A stretch of DNA of 64,000 nt from Thermococcus sp. MAR1 (GTDB lineage Archaea > Methanobacteriota_B > Thermococci > Thermococcales > Thermococcaceae). Shown here piece by piece: positions 7,885-16,234 of the stretch (its first letter is position 1; every line of letters begins with the position of its first letter). Position numbers and translations under genes: made by a program. The notes below the pieces were generated by a model that was given only the letters and a program-made list of their open reading frames with translations, made no database searches and was not told the DNA's origin. The DNA is taken from assembly GCF_012027305.1 (NCBI RefSeq), contig NZ_SNUF01000001.1:682001-746000 (forward strand). Direction: 5' to 3'.

Positions 7885-8761
7885 CCCCTGTCACCCACGA
7901 AATTTTTACGAAGCCCTTGCCAACGGTCTCGTCTCCGCCGAGCTGGATAAAACCACTGAGCTTACTCTTCAAATTCTCAGCAAGCTTGCTGGCGTTTAAG
8001 GCATTTTTCCCGTTATCGATTTTTTTCCTTGGGTCGTTTACCAGTATTATTGAGTAAAGGAGGGTATCCGCAGGCAGGAACTCCTCGTACCACAGAGCTC
8101 CCTCGTCCACCGTGCCCGTGTTGGGGTTTATTCTTATTCTTGTGACTATCTCAGTCCCGGTCTTGACGAACATTGTGAACAGGTCGTCTGAAACTATGAC
8201 GAGCCTCTTCGTCAGGTCGCTCCGTGGTATAAGCTTCTTGATATTATCAAGAACTGCCTTGGGAATTTGCTTTTCCTCCACATTGAGTGAAACGTCTTCG
8301 AGAATGACTTTCTCACTCCCGTGGATTACGTTGAAGTGGTCTTTCTCTAGGACGATTGCCTTTCCATCTTCCACACGTAGGTCGATCTGGGACTTTTCTA
8401 TTAACCCAGCTCGCTCTAGATCCTCGGCAAACCTCTTAAGAACAAAGGGGCTCGTGACGTAGGCGAAGAGCCCCTTGACGCTCCTGACCGGGAAGAGAAG
8501 AACTTTGGCGTCTCCAACGCTTATCGCTCCGCTGTGCTCGTGGGCTCTGTCCGTTGGCGGCCCGAATATCGAGATCTTAACCGGGTCATTGTCCTCCCCG
8601 GGGAAGGCACTCCTCAGAGCACCTTTAAGGCTCTGGCCCCACACAACAGGAAAGCCGGTGTGCCTCTCCCTCTGTATCGGCAGGTCTATAACGCTTATCT
8701 CGGAACCGCTTCCCGGATGGATGGGAGTTACGGAATAGAGGCCAAGAACCAGAAACTTCAT
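7874..8761 (-). CDS. cmr4: Cmr4, backbone RAMP and target-RNA nuclease
   Basis: A 295-residue Cas7-type RAMP that forms the repeated backbone of the Cmr complex and cuts target RNA every 6 nt. His15 (TPIHPGSG) and Asp26 (ISVIDLPIQRE) fall where the catalytic-site residues of Pyrococcus Cmr4 are described. WGQSLKGALRS around residue 41 is the RAMP motif, and IQLGGDETVGKG near the C-terminus is the glycine-rich loop. The retained Asp26 argues for active RNA cleavage. It overlaps csx3 by 4 nt and cmr5 by 11 nt. Confidence 0.95.
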   Translation of the reverse strand: MKFLVLGLYSVTPIHPGSGSEISVIDLPIQRERHTGFPVVWGQSLKGALRSAFPGEDNDPVKISIFGPPTDRAHEHSGAISVGDAKVLLFPVRSVKGLFAYVTSPFVLKRFAEDLERAGLIEKSQIDLRVEDGKAIVLEKDHFNVIHGSEKVILEDVSLNVEEKQIPKAVLDNIKKLIPRSDLTKRLVIVSDDLFTMFVKTGTEIVTRIRINPNTGTVDEGALWYEEFLPADTLLYSIILVNDPRKKIDNGKNALNASKLAENLKSKLSGFIQLGGDETVGKGFVKISWVTGDEH

Positions 8762-9060
8762 ACCAACACCTCCTCGAGGTTTATCTCAAAGACATCGCCG
8801 GGAGCCACTCCCGGCACATGGGATTGAACTACCACGGCGCCGAGCCTCGGGTCGTAGGTTGCCACCCAGGCCGTTGGGTGGTAATAATGGGCGAGAAAAC
8901 CATACAGCCACACTGGCCCTCTGCCACTCAAAACGACACCCTTTTTGGGATTTACCTCCGGTGGTTTCAGGGACTTCAGGATTGAGGGCTCTATGGGGCT
9001 GGTTATCTCAAAATGGACCAAGACAAAGTCGTCCAGCTCTCTGGTCTTGAAACTTAGCAT
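8758..9060 (-). CDS. csx3: Csx3, cyclic tetra-adenylate ring nuclease (Crn3)
   Basis: A 100-residue protein that closely resembles Archaeoglobus AF1864/Csx3 as I recall it. The shared segments are VLVHFEITSPI, KGVVLSGRGPVWLYGFLAH and VATYDPRLGAVVVQSH. Csx3 degrades the second messenger cA4 by forming filaments that sandwich it, and so switches off type III signalling. The conserved GRGP and the His near residue 57 (FLAH) are kept. The gene is embedded in the cmr operon, overlapping cmr4 by 4 nt and the CARF gene by 7 nt, so it is made in step with the complex that would produce cA4. Confidence 0.9.
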   Translation of the reverse strand: MLSFKTRELDDFVLVHFEITSPIEPSILKSLKPPEVNPKKGVVLSGRGPVWLYGFLAHYYHPTAWVATYDPRLGAVVVQSHVPGVAPGDVFEINLEEVLV

Positions 9061-10049
9061 TCGAAGTTCCCCTCCTCAATGATGTCTCTGAATTCTTTCT
9101 TCCACTTGGAGATGGAATCTAGCTTCTCTCTGTAGTCCTCAAGCTTTCCAAAGAGCTCCATATATTTCTCAATGAACGGGCCTTTCTTGAAGCCCTCTTC
9201 CCCTTCGGGGATTATGTAACCTGCCTCTATGAGCTTGGGGAGAAACTTCTCGGTGTAACCCCTCTTCTCGAGAATGTCCTCGACTTCTTTCTTGTTTATG
9301 ACGCTTTTCCCTTGGAACTCTATGGTGAGCTCCCTCAGGATTGTGCCGATTCCCAGGTTCAGGGGCGGAAACTGGTACCATTTCTCAAGAATAATATAGG
9401 AGTGGGCATTTATTTTGTTGGCATCTTTTGGGAGGGAGCTAAGCCACTCGGGTTCGAGGCGGTTGGAGTTCTGGAAAACGTAGTAGTACCTGCTCGGAAC
9501 GGCGGTGTAGGCACCGGATATCATGAGGGCGAGGTTTATCTGATTACTGCCTCCTATGAGGTTTGTCCATACCTCCTTTCTCCTGATGGCATAGTACAGT
9601 GCCCCGGCCTTCACGAAGACGTCGTCAAAGTTCTGATAATCCACCTTAACAAGATAGAAGTATTTTGGTGGTTTTAACCCCTCAGCGTTATTTTTCTCAA
9701 GTGTATCGTTGAGCTTACCGATAAGCTTGCAGAGATAACTAACGATTGGTTCGTGAACGGGCTCGGAGTTTTTTGGTTTAAGATTAAACCACCCCGAAGA
9801 ATAGTTTAGTCTTAACTTCCCTTCTATTGCCTCCTTGGAATCAAAGACTATCAGAGCCTCCGGTTGTCCTTTTGCCTTCTCATAGCTTCCCTTCTTCTCG
9901 GATTCACCTGAAAACTTGAAAAAGTCACTGGCTCCCCTATGTCCAAGCCTCGCCGCGGCTTGGAGTATGTATACGCACGTCAAGGGCATTGTAACAGCCC
10001 CCGGGCTTGTTCCAAGACCCGACACGTGATAGACTCCCACTTTAATCAC
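9054..10049 (-). CDS. CARF-domain protein with C-terminal winged-helix-like region
   Basis: The chosen start is GTG 10049. It overlaps the cmr3 stop and gives MIKVGVYHVS directly at the first Rossmann strand; an ATG at 10085 would add 12 residues. The protein has 331 residues. The N-terminal 200 look like a CARF ligand-binding domain: GLGTSPGAVT after strand 1, and WTNLIGGSNQINLALMIS at 161-178, matching the GG-x-N/K-x-M/I-x-LAL pattern of CARF proteins. Residues about 235-285 resemble a winged helix, followed by a charged helical tail. No nuclease motif (HEPN RxxxxH, PIN, PD-ExK) is visible. It could be a cyclic-oligoadenylate-sensing regulator or an adaptor. It is co-transcribed with the Cmr subunits and csx3. 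Confidence 0.7.
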   Translation of the reverse strand: MIKVGVYHVSGLGTSPGAVTMPLTCVYILQAAARLGHRGASDFFKFSGESEKKGSYEKAKGQPEALIVFDSKEAIEGKLRLNYSSGWFNLKPKNSEPVHEPIVSYLCKLIGKLNDTLEKNNAEGLKPPKYFYLVKVDYQNFDDVFVKAGALYYAIRRKEVWTNLIGGSNQINLALMISGAYTAVPSRYYYVFQNSNRLEPEWLSSLPKDANKINAHSYIILEKWYQFPPLNLGIGTILRELTIEFQGKSVINKKEVEDILEKRGYTEKFLPKLIEAGYIIPEGEEGFKKGPFIEKYMELFGKLEDYREKLDSISKWKKEFRDIIEEGNFEC

Positions 10050-11109
10050 CTTCAACTTTTCCTGTGAAGACCAGCCCAAAACCAAGCTTTTGAAGTTCTC
10101 CGAGTTTCATTACGGGGTTTAAGTTCTCAGTCCCCTCCCGGATTTTCAGGTAGTAAACGCTTCCGGGGGGAACCGCAAAGCGGGGTTTTTTCGGCCTCCT
10201 TCTCACAAAATCCCACCCCTCAACCCGGATAGGCTTCCCCAGAAAGGTCTTCACAATCTCGGCCTTTACGTCCAGCTCTTTCAGTGCAACACTCACGTCC
10301 CACGTGTAAACTGTCCCGGTTTCATTGTTTTCACTCAGTATGAGGGGGGTTGCCACGTAAAGCTTCACAATGCCGTTATCCTTATCCCCAAGTTCCTTTT
10401 TGAGCTCCTCGTTTAGTTTAGACCATGGCTTATGGTTCTCCACTTTTACGAATGAAAAGTGACCCTCACCTCCCAGGCGGGTTGCGACGGCCTTTGCAAG
10501 ATCGTTCTCTATGTCCCTCAAACCGTTACTCTTGCCGTCATCAATCCAGACCGATATCTTCACATCTTTTACGGGCCGTAGGTTTCTTGTCCTGTACAGC
10601 AATCCCATCTTTGCCGTTCTTGAGGTGTCGAGACCCACTCCTATCCTGTCTTCCAGCAGGAACACATCTGGAGGGTTTACCACGTAGTCTTCATCAAACC
10701 TGCCACGGAGGTATTCTTTCATCCCCTCGAGTCCCAAGAATCCCGAGGCCCTTGAAAAGTGGAGGCTTTCTTCAAGGGTTACGGGCCGATAATTTTTTAT
10801 TGTTGCTTCCAGTTTAAGAATTCCTAGGCCGTTTTCACCTCTCGCCACATCCAGGGGGAGGTGGAACAGCTCTTCTCCCCTATAGAAAAAGCTACCTTTA
10901 ACGGTGAATCCCGGCTCCTCCTCCCCCACTTTTATCAGATTCCTGTACTTCAGGCTATCCAGGTTATATAGAAGAGACCGAATTGCCCCGGTTACTGTCG
11001 TTTGAGGGATATATGTTACACTTCTCCCGAGATGGCTGTCGCCAGCTTCAAAGGGTCTGCCGTCCCTGAAAAAGAGGACATCATAAGGGTCGAATAGAAT
11101 CCTCATCAT
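10042..11109 (-). CDS. cmr3: Cmr3, Cas5-like RAMP subunit
   Basis: A 355-residue protein starting MMRILFDPYDVLFFRDGRPF, the typical Cmr3 opening. It has GRSVTYIPQTTVTGAIRSLL as the helix that follows strand 1, and GELQKLGFGLVF at the C-terminus as the glycine-rich loop. Cmr3 binds the crRNA 5' tag and pairs with Cmr2 in the foot of the complex. It directly abuts cmr2 (0 nt gap) and overlaps the following CARF gene by 8 nt. No odd features; length is slightly above the Pyrococcus homologue as I recall. Confidence 0.93.
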   Translation of the reverse strand: MMRILFDPYDVLFFRDGRPFEAGDSHLGRSVTYIPQTTVTGAIRSLLYNLDSLKYRNLIKVGEEEPGFTVKGSFFYRGEELFHLPLDVARGENGLGILKLEATIKNYRPVTLEESLHFSRASGFLGLEGMKEYLRGRFDEDYVVNPPDVFLLEDRIGVGLDTSRTAKMGLLYRTRNLRPVKDVKISVWIDDGKSNGLRDIENDLAKAVATRLGGEGHFSFVKVENHKPWSKLNEELKKELGDKDNGIVKLYVATPLILSENNETGTVYTWDVSVALKELDVKAEIVKTFLGKPIRVEGWDFVRRRPKKPRFAVPPGSVYYLKIREGTENLNPVMKLGELQKLGFGLVFTGKVEGD

Positions 11110-13722
11110 TCACACCCCCATCTTTCTCAGGATTCTCAGGAGCATTGCCGCGTTCTTGAGCTGTTCCCGCATAATCTTACCATTGAAATTTTGTTGCCAG
11201 AACGACACAGAACCTCTCAAACCGTAGTATACATCCCCATACATGGGGTCAATGGCGAGCTTTTCTAGGACCTTTTCATTATTGCCTACTCTGATGTGAC
11301 TGGCTGTCCAGAGGAAAGCTCTAACCAGTTCCTCGACGTTGGTTTTTACATGCCTCTTGAACTCATAGGTTATGAGGCTTTCAATGGCATCAGGGTCGTC
11401 TGGCCAGTGCTCTATATCCTCGAATATTTCGTAGATAAGCCGGGTGCTCATCTCGTCCCCGAGTGTCCCGAGCAGTTTCCAGAGTTCGCTATCATCAGAA
11501 AAGATGTCCCAATTTACCACGACGCTGTAAAAGTTTCCACTGTGTGTTAGGTAGCCAATAGCAATTGCGTTTCTTCCCGATTCCTTGGCAAGGTGTTCGA
11601 GTTCGCCCACCAACTCGTAGGCATGGTAAAGGGGTTCCTTGTAGTGTACAACCAGTATGCCCGCACTCATGCTCCTCGTACTGCCCTGAAGGTGGTGAAA
11701 GCCGTCCCAGTTCGTCCTGAACTTTTCCTGAAGTTCATGAGCACATTTGATAACTGTGTTCGTCGGCAGGAACGCCAGAACGTCATCACCACCGGCTAGT
11801 ATTGTTTCACCCTTGTGTCTTTCCACCCCATTTGGAACTGTCTCGACGGCGAACCTGGAGAGCGAACGCGTTATTGCCACATGAATAGCAGGGGTTACGG
11901 GCTTGGTTACGTCCGGAACATTGGGGATATCTTCTGTATTCGGGTATTCACTAAGTTTCTTCATGCCCTTTGTCCCGCTTATCAGCTTGCCCATGTTGTC
12001 TCCGTCCATCTTTAGTATCGCGTAGTACTTCGGGGGCTCCCCGTATTCCTTTTTTATAGCCTCGACCTCATTGCGAAGTTTATCAAGGGCGATACCTTTC
12101 GTCTGAAAGATATTTTCAAGTTCATCCACGCTGATCCCGTAAACCTTTGCCAGACTTTCAACGGAGGAAACGTTTTCAATGTAAAAGACCTCCGAGTTCC
12201 TGCCAAGCGCTTTAAAAAGTCTCTTAAGGTTCTCAAAGAGATTAGGATTTGACTCGTTGCTCGTCAAACGTTTCCATAGTTGCCATAGTCTCTCGTTCTT
12301 GCGTATGGCAACTTCGCTTACCGACTCAACACGCTTTCTTGTTGTGTTTCCCGCGTTGAGGTATTTTCTGGGATAAACTCTCTTGACGAGACACAGCGGG
12401 CAAAGCATCTCCCCGTCTTTTATATCATAAATTTTTCTGTTCCTGAGCTTTCTTGTGTGGTTGTTCCAGGCTTTTCTCAGCTCCCTGTAACCGGGATTTC
12501 TGGCGTACTGTCCAATGGCAGGAATCTCGCCACAGACGGTGCACTTGAATCCGTCCGGTACCTCTCTCCTCTCCCACTTGTTGGACTTAAACTCCGTCTT
12601 CTGGTCAAGGAGTGCGAAGAGATAGGGGTAGAGAACGTTCTCATCTTCCCTGCCAAGTTTGGAGAAGACTTCTCGAAGGTGCCTATCGACCACTTCAAGG
12701 TTTCCTTCGTAAGGCCAAAGGGAGACTGTTATGTAGAAGTAATCTTTCAAAATTTCCTTTGAAATTTCTTTTTCCTTTTTTACATCGCTATTGCTCAGCT
12801 GAAGGCCATTCTTTAGGAAATTATCGATATCATAGATTTGCCAGGCTTCTTCGAGGAGCCACTCCAAATAACCGGCGAGCTTCTCCTTTATCCTTTTCTC
12901 CAGTGTTTTCTCAAAGTCCTCGGAGGAAGAATTTGCATCAACTCCGATTACGGCCAAAACTTTGTTCGGCATGTTTGGGATGTCGTATTTTTTGGGGTCA
13001 ATACTTTTGAGGTCATTTTCAAAGAAGGGTTGCCCGCGAAGATGGGGAAATATTATTCCTCCTGGCCACGTTTCTCTGAGTATAACCTCTATGGCAAAAT
13101 ACGTCAGCCTTGAAAGCAGATGACTGCCTGCCCAGAAGTCCAGCTCCTTTCTCGCGTTGCCTATGAAACCCTGGACAGGGGATATCTTGAAGCGGAGCAG
13201 GTAGGGCTTCTTTCCACTCCCTTTAATGGCCTTTACCGTGGCGTAGAACTCGGTCCTCGTCAGCCAGTCGTGGTCCGGAAATGAGGGATCCGCGGGGAAG
13301 TGAACGAGCTCCTCAGCAATCTTCTTGGCAATGTCGGGGTTAAGATTAAGTTCCTCAAGTGCCTTCTCGTATCCTTCTTTCAGCTTTTGGGGAAGCTCGT
13401 TCCAGAGCCTTGCAAACTCCCCGGGGCTTTCCGCCCCTTCAAGCTTGGAGAAGACCTCTTCCTCGGCCTTTCGTATGGCCTCGATGAACTCCTTCCTCTT
13501 CCCATCATCTGCCCCGCTCCAGAACTCGCTGAGCTTTTCGAGGGGTTTTTCCTCGGCGCTTATCGGGTGCTTGAGGACAGTCTGAGCGGGGATTCCATGC
13601 TTATTGTTTACCTTGTGAATCGAGAGCTCCCACCAGTCGTCGGGGACCTCATTGGAGAGTATCCTCGAAGGCGTGACCTCAGAAAGAACATTGGCGAGGG
13701 TTTTGAAAAACTCGTTGCTCAT
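11110..13722 (-). CDS. cmr2: Cmr2 / Cas10, cyclase subunit without a clear HD motif
   Basis: This 870-residue protein is the large subunit of type III-B. Two palm domains are seen: the first around 176-340 (LLRFKISPVQGFIGNARK), the second around 565-700 with KMDGDNMGKL (Asp573) and AGGDDVLAFLP (GGDD 644-647). The latter is the cyclic-oligoadenylate synthase site. Zinc-finger cysteines are at 394/397 and 441/444. The first 170 residues lack the usual HDPP-type nuclease motif; only PDHDWLTRTE (150-158) recalls the end of that domain. DNA cleavage is therefore doubtful while signalling should be intact. The ATG at 13722 has GAGGAGGT upstream; it overlaps the cmr1 end by 44 nt. Confidence 0.94.
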   Translation of the reverse strand: MSNEFFKTLANVLSEVTPSRILSNEVPDDWWELSIHKVNNKHGIPAQTVLKHPISAEEKPLEKLSEFWSGADDGKRKEFIEAIRKAEEEVFSKLEGAESPGEFARLWNELPQKLKEGYEKALEELNLNPDIAKKIAEELVHFPADPSFPDHDWLTRTEFYATVKAIKGSGKKPYLLRFKISPVQGFIGNARKELDFWAGSHLLSRLTYFAIEVILRETWPGGIIFPHLRGQPFFENDLKSIDPKKYDIPNMPNKVLAVIGVDANSSSEDFEKTLEKRIKEKLAGYLEWLLEEAWQIYDIDNFLKNGLQLSNSDVKKEKEISKEILKDYFYITVSLWPYEGNLEVVDRHLREVFSKLGREDENVLYPYLFALLDQKTEFKSNKWERREVPDGFKCTVCGEIPAIGQYARNPGYRELRKAWNNHTRKLRNRKIYDIKDGEMLCPLCLVKRVYPRKYLNAGNTTRKRVESVSEVAIRKNERLWQLWKRLTSNESNPNLFENLKRLFKALGRNSEVFYIENVSSVESLAKVYGISVDELENIFQTKGIALDKLRNEVEAIKKEYGEPPKYYAILKMDGDNMGKLISGTKGMKKLSEYPNTEDIPNVPDVTKPVTPAIHVAITRSLSRFAVETVPNGVERHKGETILAGGDDVLAFLPTNTVIKCAHELQEKFRTNWDGFHHLQGSTRSMSAGILVVHYKEPLYHAYELVGELEHLAKESGRNAIAIGYLTHSGNFYSVVVNWDIFSDDSELWKLLGTLGDEMSTRLIYEIFEDIEHWPDDPDAIESLITYEFKRHVKTNVEELVRAFLWTASHIRVGNNEKVLEKLAIDPMYGDVYYGLRGSVSFWQQNFNGKIMREQLKNAAMLLRILRKMGV

Positions 13723-14761
13723 GGTCAGACCTCCTCAGGGGGTAGATTCTTTTGGCCCTTATCTTACGAAGGAACCCATCTATGTGATCCCAATTTACTC
13801 TAACCTTTGGGCTAAAGGGATCTGTTTTGAAAACAGAGAACCTGAGATGGTACTTGCCATCAAGTTTCACAACTCCAACTTTCATTGGAGACGCTCTCCT
13901 TGGTCTCGGAGTTCCAAAAACCCAATCCTTGTACCCCCTCTTTGAAGTATGGCATTCTTCATCCTTAAAGCAGGCCTCAAAGGCATCGAGGAGTCTTTTG
14001 GAATTAGATCCTTCTCCATTTCCATTGTTACATACAGGATTTGATGAATAGTAAACTCCTCCAAGTTCCGAGCATTCCCCCCATAGCCACACGCTGAAAC
14101 ATTCTTTTGACATCGTGGAATACTGAAGACACTTTCCAGATTTCTCAGGATATTCTATTTCCCGTTTCTTAGAATATCCCATTTCCCTCAAAATGGCATT
14201 AACTTTAGAAACAAGAATATCTGGAAATTCCCTGTATTCAGATTCTTTTGAGGGGAGGGATATATCCATGATTGAATGTTGTCTTATTTTCACATTTGTT
14301 ATCCAGACAGACCCCGCACCCCTGTTGCTCCGGAACCCTAAACCCCCAAAATAGCTCATCGCTACAAGTGAATACGATGCAAGTTCCAATGCATTTTCGT
14401 CATGAGATTTTAGCTTTATTGTAAGCTTCGTTCCTTCGGGTATGGCTGGAGATGAAATTCTTTTCCGACTCCGTTTGTTCCATACCATTGGTAAGGGTCT
14501 GTTCTTGGATTCATAGTCACCAATATCCACCTCAACAACAACCCTGCTCCTCCTTGTTTCCTTCCCGGCGCAACCGAAGACCCTGCACTCGGCCCTTCTT
14601 AGCCCATCAATATCGCTCCCGAAGTAGCTTCCTGCTAAAGCCCTGAACCACCAGCGCATGACGCCTTTAACGCTCGCCGAGCGGAACTCGGCTTTCCTCT
14701 GATCGGCACTGCGCATGAAGAGAGGTGTTAAGGTTTCAAGCTCGAAGGTAGCCTCGTACAT
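13679..14761 (-). CDS. cmr1: Cmr1, head RAMP subunit
   Basis: First gene of the operon. From ATG 14761 (GGGGTGAT, 3 nt spacing) it has 360 residues. The start MYEATFELETLTPLFM and the motif ASVKGVMRWWFRALAG near residue 30-45 are Cmr1 hallmarks, and GGLGFRSNRGAGSVWI is the glycine-rich loop. Cmr1 sits at the head with Cmr6. The C-terminal coding end runs 44 nt into cmr2. The last 25 residues are basic and of low recognisability, so a late frameshift is possible but not demonstrable. A TATA element (TTTTTTATATTT) on the minus strand at about 14831-14844 provides the operon promoter. Confidence 0.9.
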   Translation of the reverse strand: MYEATFELETLTPLFMRSADQRKAEFRSASVKGVMRWWFRALAGSYFGSDIDGLRRAECRVFGCAGKETRRSRVVVEVDIGDYESKNRPLPMVWNKRSRKRISSPAIPEGTKLTIKLKSHDENALELASYSLVAMSYFGGLGFRSNRGAGSVWITNVKIRQHSIMDISLPSKESEYREFPDILVSKVNAILREMGYSKKREIEYPEKSGKCLQYSTMSKECFSVWLWGECSELGGVYYSSNPVCNNGNGEGSNSKRLLDAFEACFKDEECHTSKRGYKDWVFGTPRPRRASPMKVGVVKLDGKYHLRFSVFKTDPFSPKVRVNWDHIDGFLRKIRAKRIYPLRRSDHEQRVFQNPRQCSF

Positions 14762-14965
14762 AACATCACCCCAGAAGACAGACAGGTGCACGAGCGTGAC
14801 TTTGTGAACATGGTAGTCATGGCAACTCCGAAATATAAAAAACTTTTGGCGAATAGGAGAAGGGTTTATATAACTGCACGGAGGCCACAGAATATTGGTT
14901 CAGTTAAACGTCTTAATACCTAACAACCACTAAAGCTGTGTACTCGATGGTTGGGGGAGATTTTT
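14762..14965. promoter_or_regulatory. Divergent promoter region between cmr operon and membrane/CARF-PIN operon
   Basis: The 204-bp gap carries a minus-strand TATA (TTTTATATTT, about 14831-14844) for cmr1. A plus-strand TATA (GTTTATATAA, 14864-14873) faces the membrane-protein gene. A second plus-strand A/T element, CTTAATACC near 14910, could also be used. The two core promoters are about 25-30 bp apart back to back, so any bound regulator would influence both operons. Confidence 0.65.
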
Positions 14966-16225
14966 ATGACAAAGTGGGTTGGGAAAGCCCTTGGCTTCAT
15001 CGTTTTGACTGTCACGAGTCTCACGTTCCTTGAGCTGTTTGACCTCGACAACGGTAACTTCGCCGTGTTCATAGCCTACGTTTTACTCATCTTCGCCTGG
15101 ATGGACTACTTCAAACTCATTATATACGTCTTCCTTGCCTTTGGGGCCATAGCCGGCTTTTTCCTCGGGAATCTTGATGGTCTCATCTACGGCTTTCCAA
15201 CCGGGCTGGCGTACCTGCTCTTCGCCTACCTCCTCTCGACCAACAGGGAGAGACTGGCAACCCTGGTCTTCGTCCTCTCAATCCCCCTGGCGATAATAAC
15301 CGCCAAGTTCTTCCCGATTTCGAGCACCGTCATCTGGGGGCTCATCGGCCTGATGGCGGGAGCAATAGAGAACGCCGTCATCGAGGAGATGGCGGAGGGA
15401 GACGTCTTCATAATAGCCCTCTACTTCATGGCATTGGGGCCTTTTGCCTTCATACCCCTCGCCCTCCAGGCCGTGACGGGCATAACACTCTTCGAGAAGC
15501 AGTACTATGACGGGTCTGTTTATCCGGTCGGTCCGGCTATGTTCGTTGTTTCAGTGCCCCTCTTCGCCCTTCTGAACCACCTGGCCTCGACCAACTCCCT
15601 ACCCGAGTGGCTCTTCTACGGCTACTACCACGGTGTAACGAACCCGAAGCTGGCCGTTATAGGGGCCTTCCTCGGGACGTTTGGTATTCCATTCCTGCTC
15701 TCCTTGGAGCAGGGCACTGGAACGACGATGGACTTTGAGGTAACTGTCGCAGGGGCAACGATAGGCGCAGTTGCGGGTCTTGTAGCCGGCCTCGCAACAC
15801 TCGGTGCACTCGGAGTGCTCGGCTTTTACGTCGATAAGCTGGGCTACCACAATCTCGCCGGGGTTCTGGCTCTTGTGGCTCTCTTAGGTTCTTTCGTGGT
15901 GGGGGGAGTTGTGTGGGTGGGGTTCTCACAGCTCCACTACGAGGGGAGGAGCTCGATAAACCCATACCTGTGGCTGTGGGGAATAGAAATAGCATCGATT
16001 CTCCTGTCTCTCTACCTCCTCAGGTACGCCTGGGGACTCTTCGAGGAGGCAAGGGTCCTAGCATTAGTGACCGGCCTCATTTTTACCGTCCTGTTTTATC
16101 TCTCTATTGAAAAATCTGAAGGGGACCACACCCTCTTGGACAGGCTCTGGCAGGCCACCCTCTACTTTTCGGCCTTCCTCGCCGGTCTCTGGGCCGGCTT
16201 TGGAATGCTCTGGATACTCCAGTGA
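14966..16225 (+). CDS. Polytopic membrane protein linked to CARF-PIN gene
   Basis: From ATG 14966 (GGGGAG at 6 nt) the protein has 419 residues and about 11-12 hydrophobic segments spread evenly from residue 8 to the C-terminus, with almost no soluble domain. I do not recognise a transporter family. Notable patterns are several glycine-rich helices (ATIGAVAGLVAGLATLGALGVLGF, residues about 266-290, and similar stretches) and a conserved-looking GTGTTMDFE loop between helices. It ends 9 bp before the CARF-PIN gene, which has its own GAGGTGG site, so the two are an operon divergent from cmr. It may be a membrane partner of the cOA-signalled nuclease, but no direct evidence shows this. Confidence 0.75.
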   Translation: MTKWVGKALGFIVLTVTSLTFLELFDLDNGNFAVFIAYVLLIFAWMDYFKLIIYVFLAFGAIAGFFLGNLDGLIYGFPTGLAYLLFAYLLSTNRERLATLVFVLSIPLAIITAKFFPISSTVIWGLIGLMAGAIENAVIEEMAEGDVFIIALYFMALGPFAFIPLALQAVTGITLFEKQYYDGSVYPVGPAMFVVSVPLFALLNHLASTNSLPEWLFYGYYHGVTNPKLAVIGAFLGTFGIPFLLSLEQGTGTTMDFEVTVAGATIGAVAGLVAGLATLGALGVLGFYVDKLGYHNLAGVLALVALLGSFVVGGVVWVGFSQLHYEGRSSINPYLWLWGIEIASILLSLYLLRYAWGLFEEARVLALVTGLIFTVLFYLSIEKSEGDHTLLDRLWQATLYFSAFLAGLWAGFGMLWILQ

Positions 16226-16234
16226 GGTGGTTAT

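Noticed and set aside
13679-13722. Possible late frameshift at the end of cmr1
   Set aside because: The C-terminal residues are unfamiliar, but a 44-nt overlap with cmr2 is compatible with the operon style and no better frame is visible.
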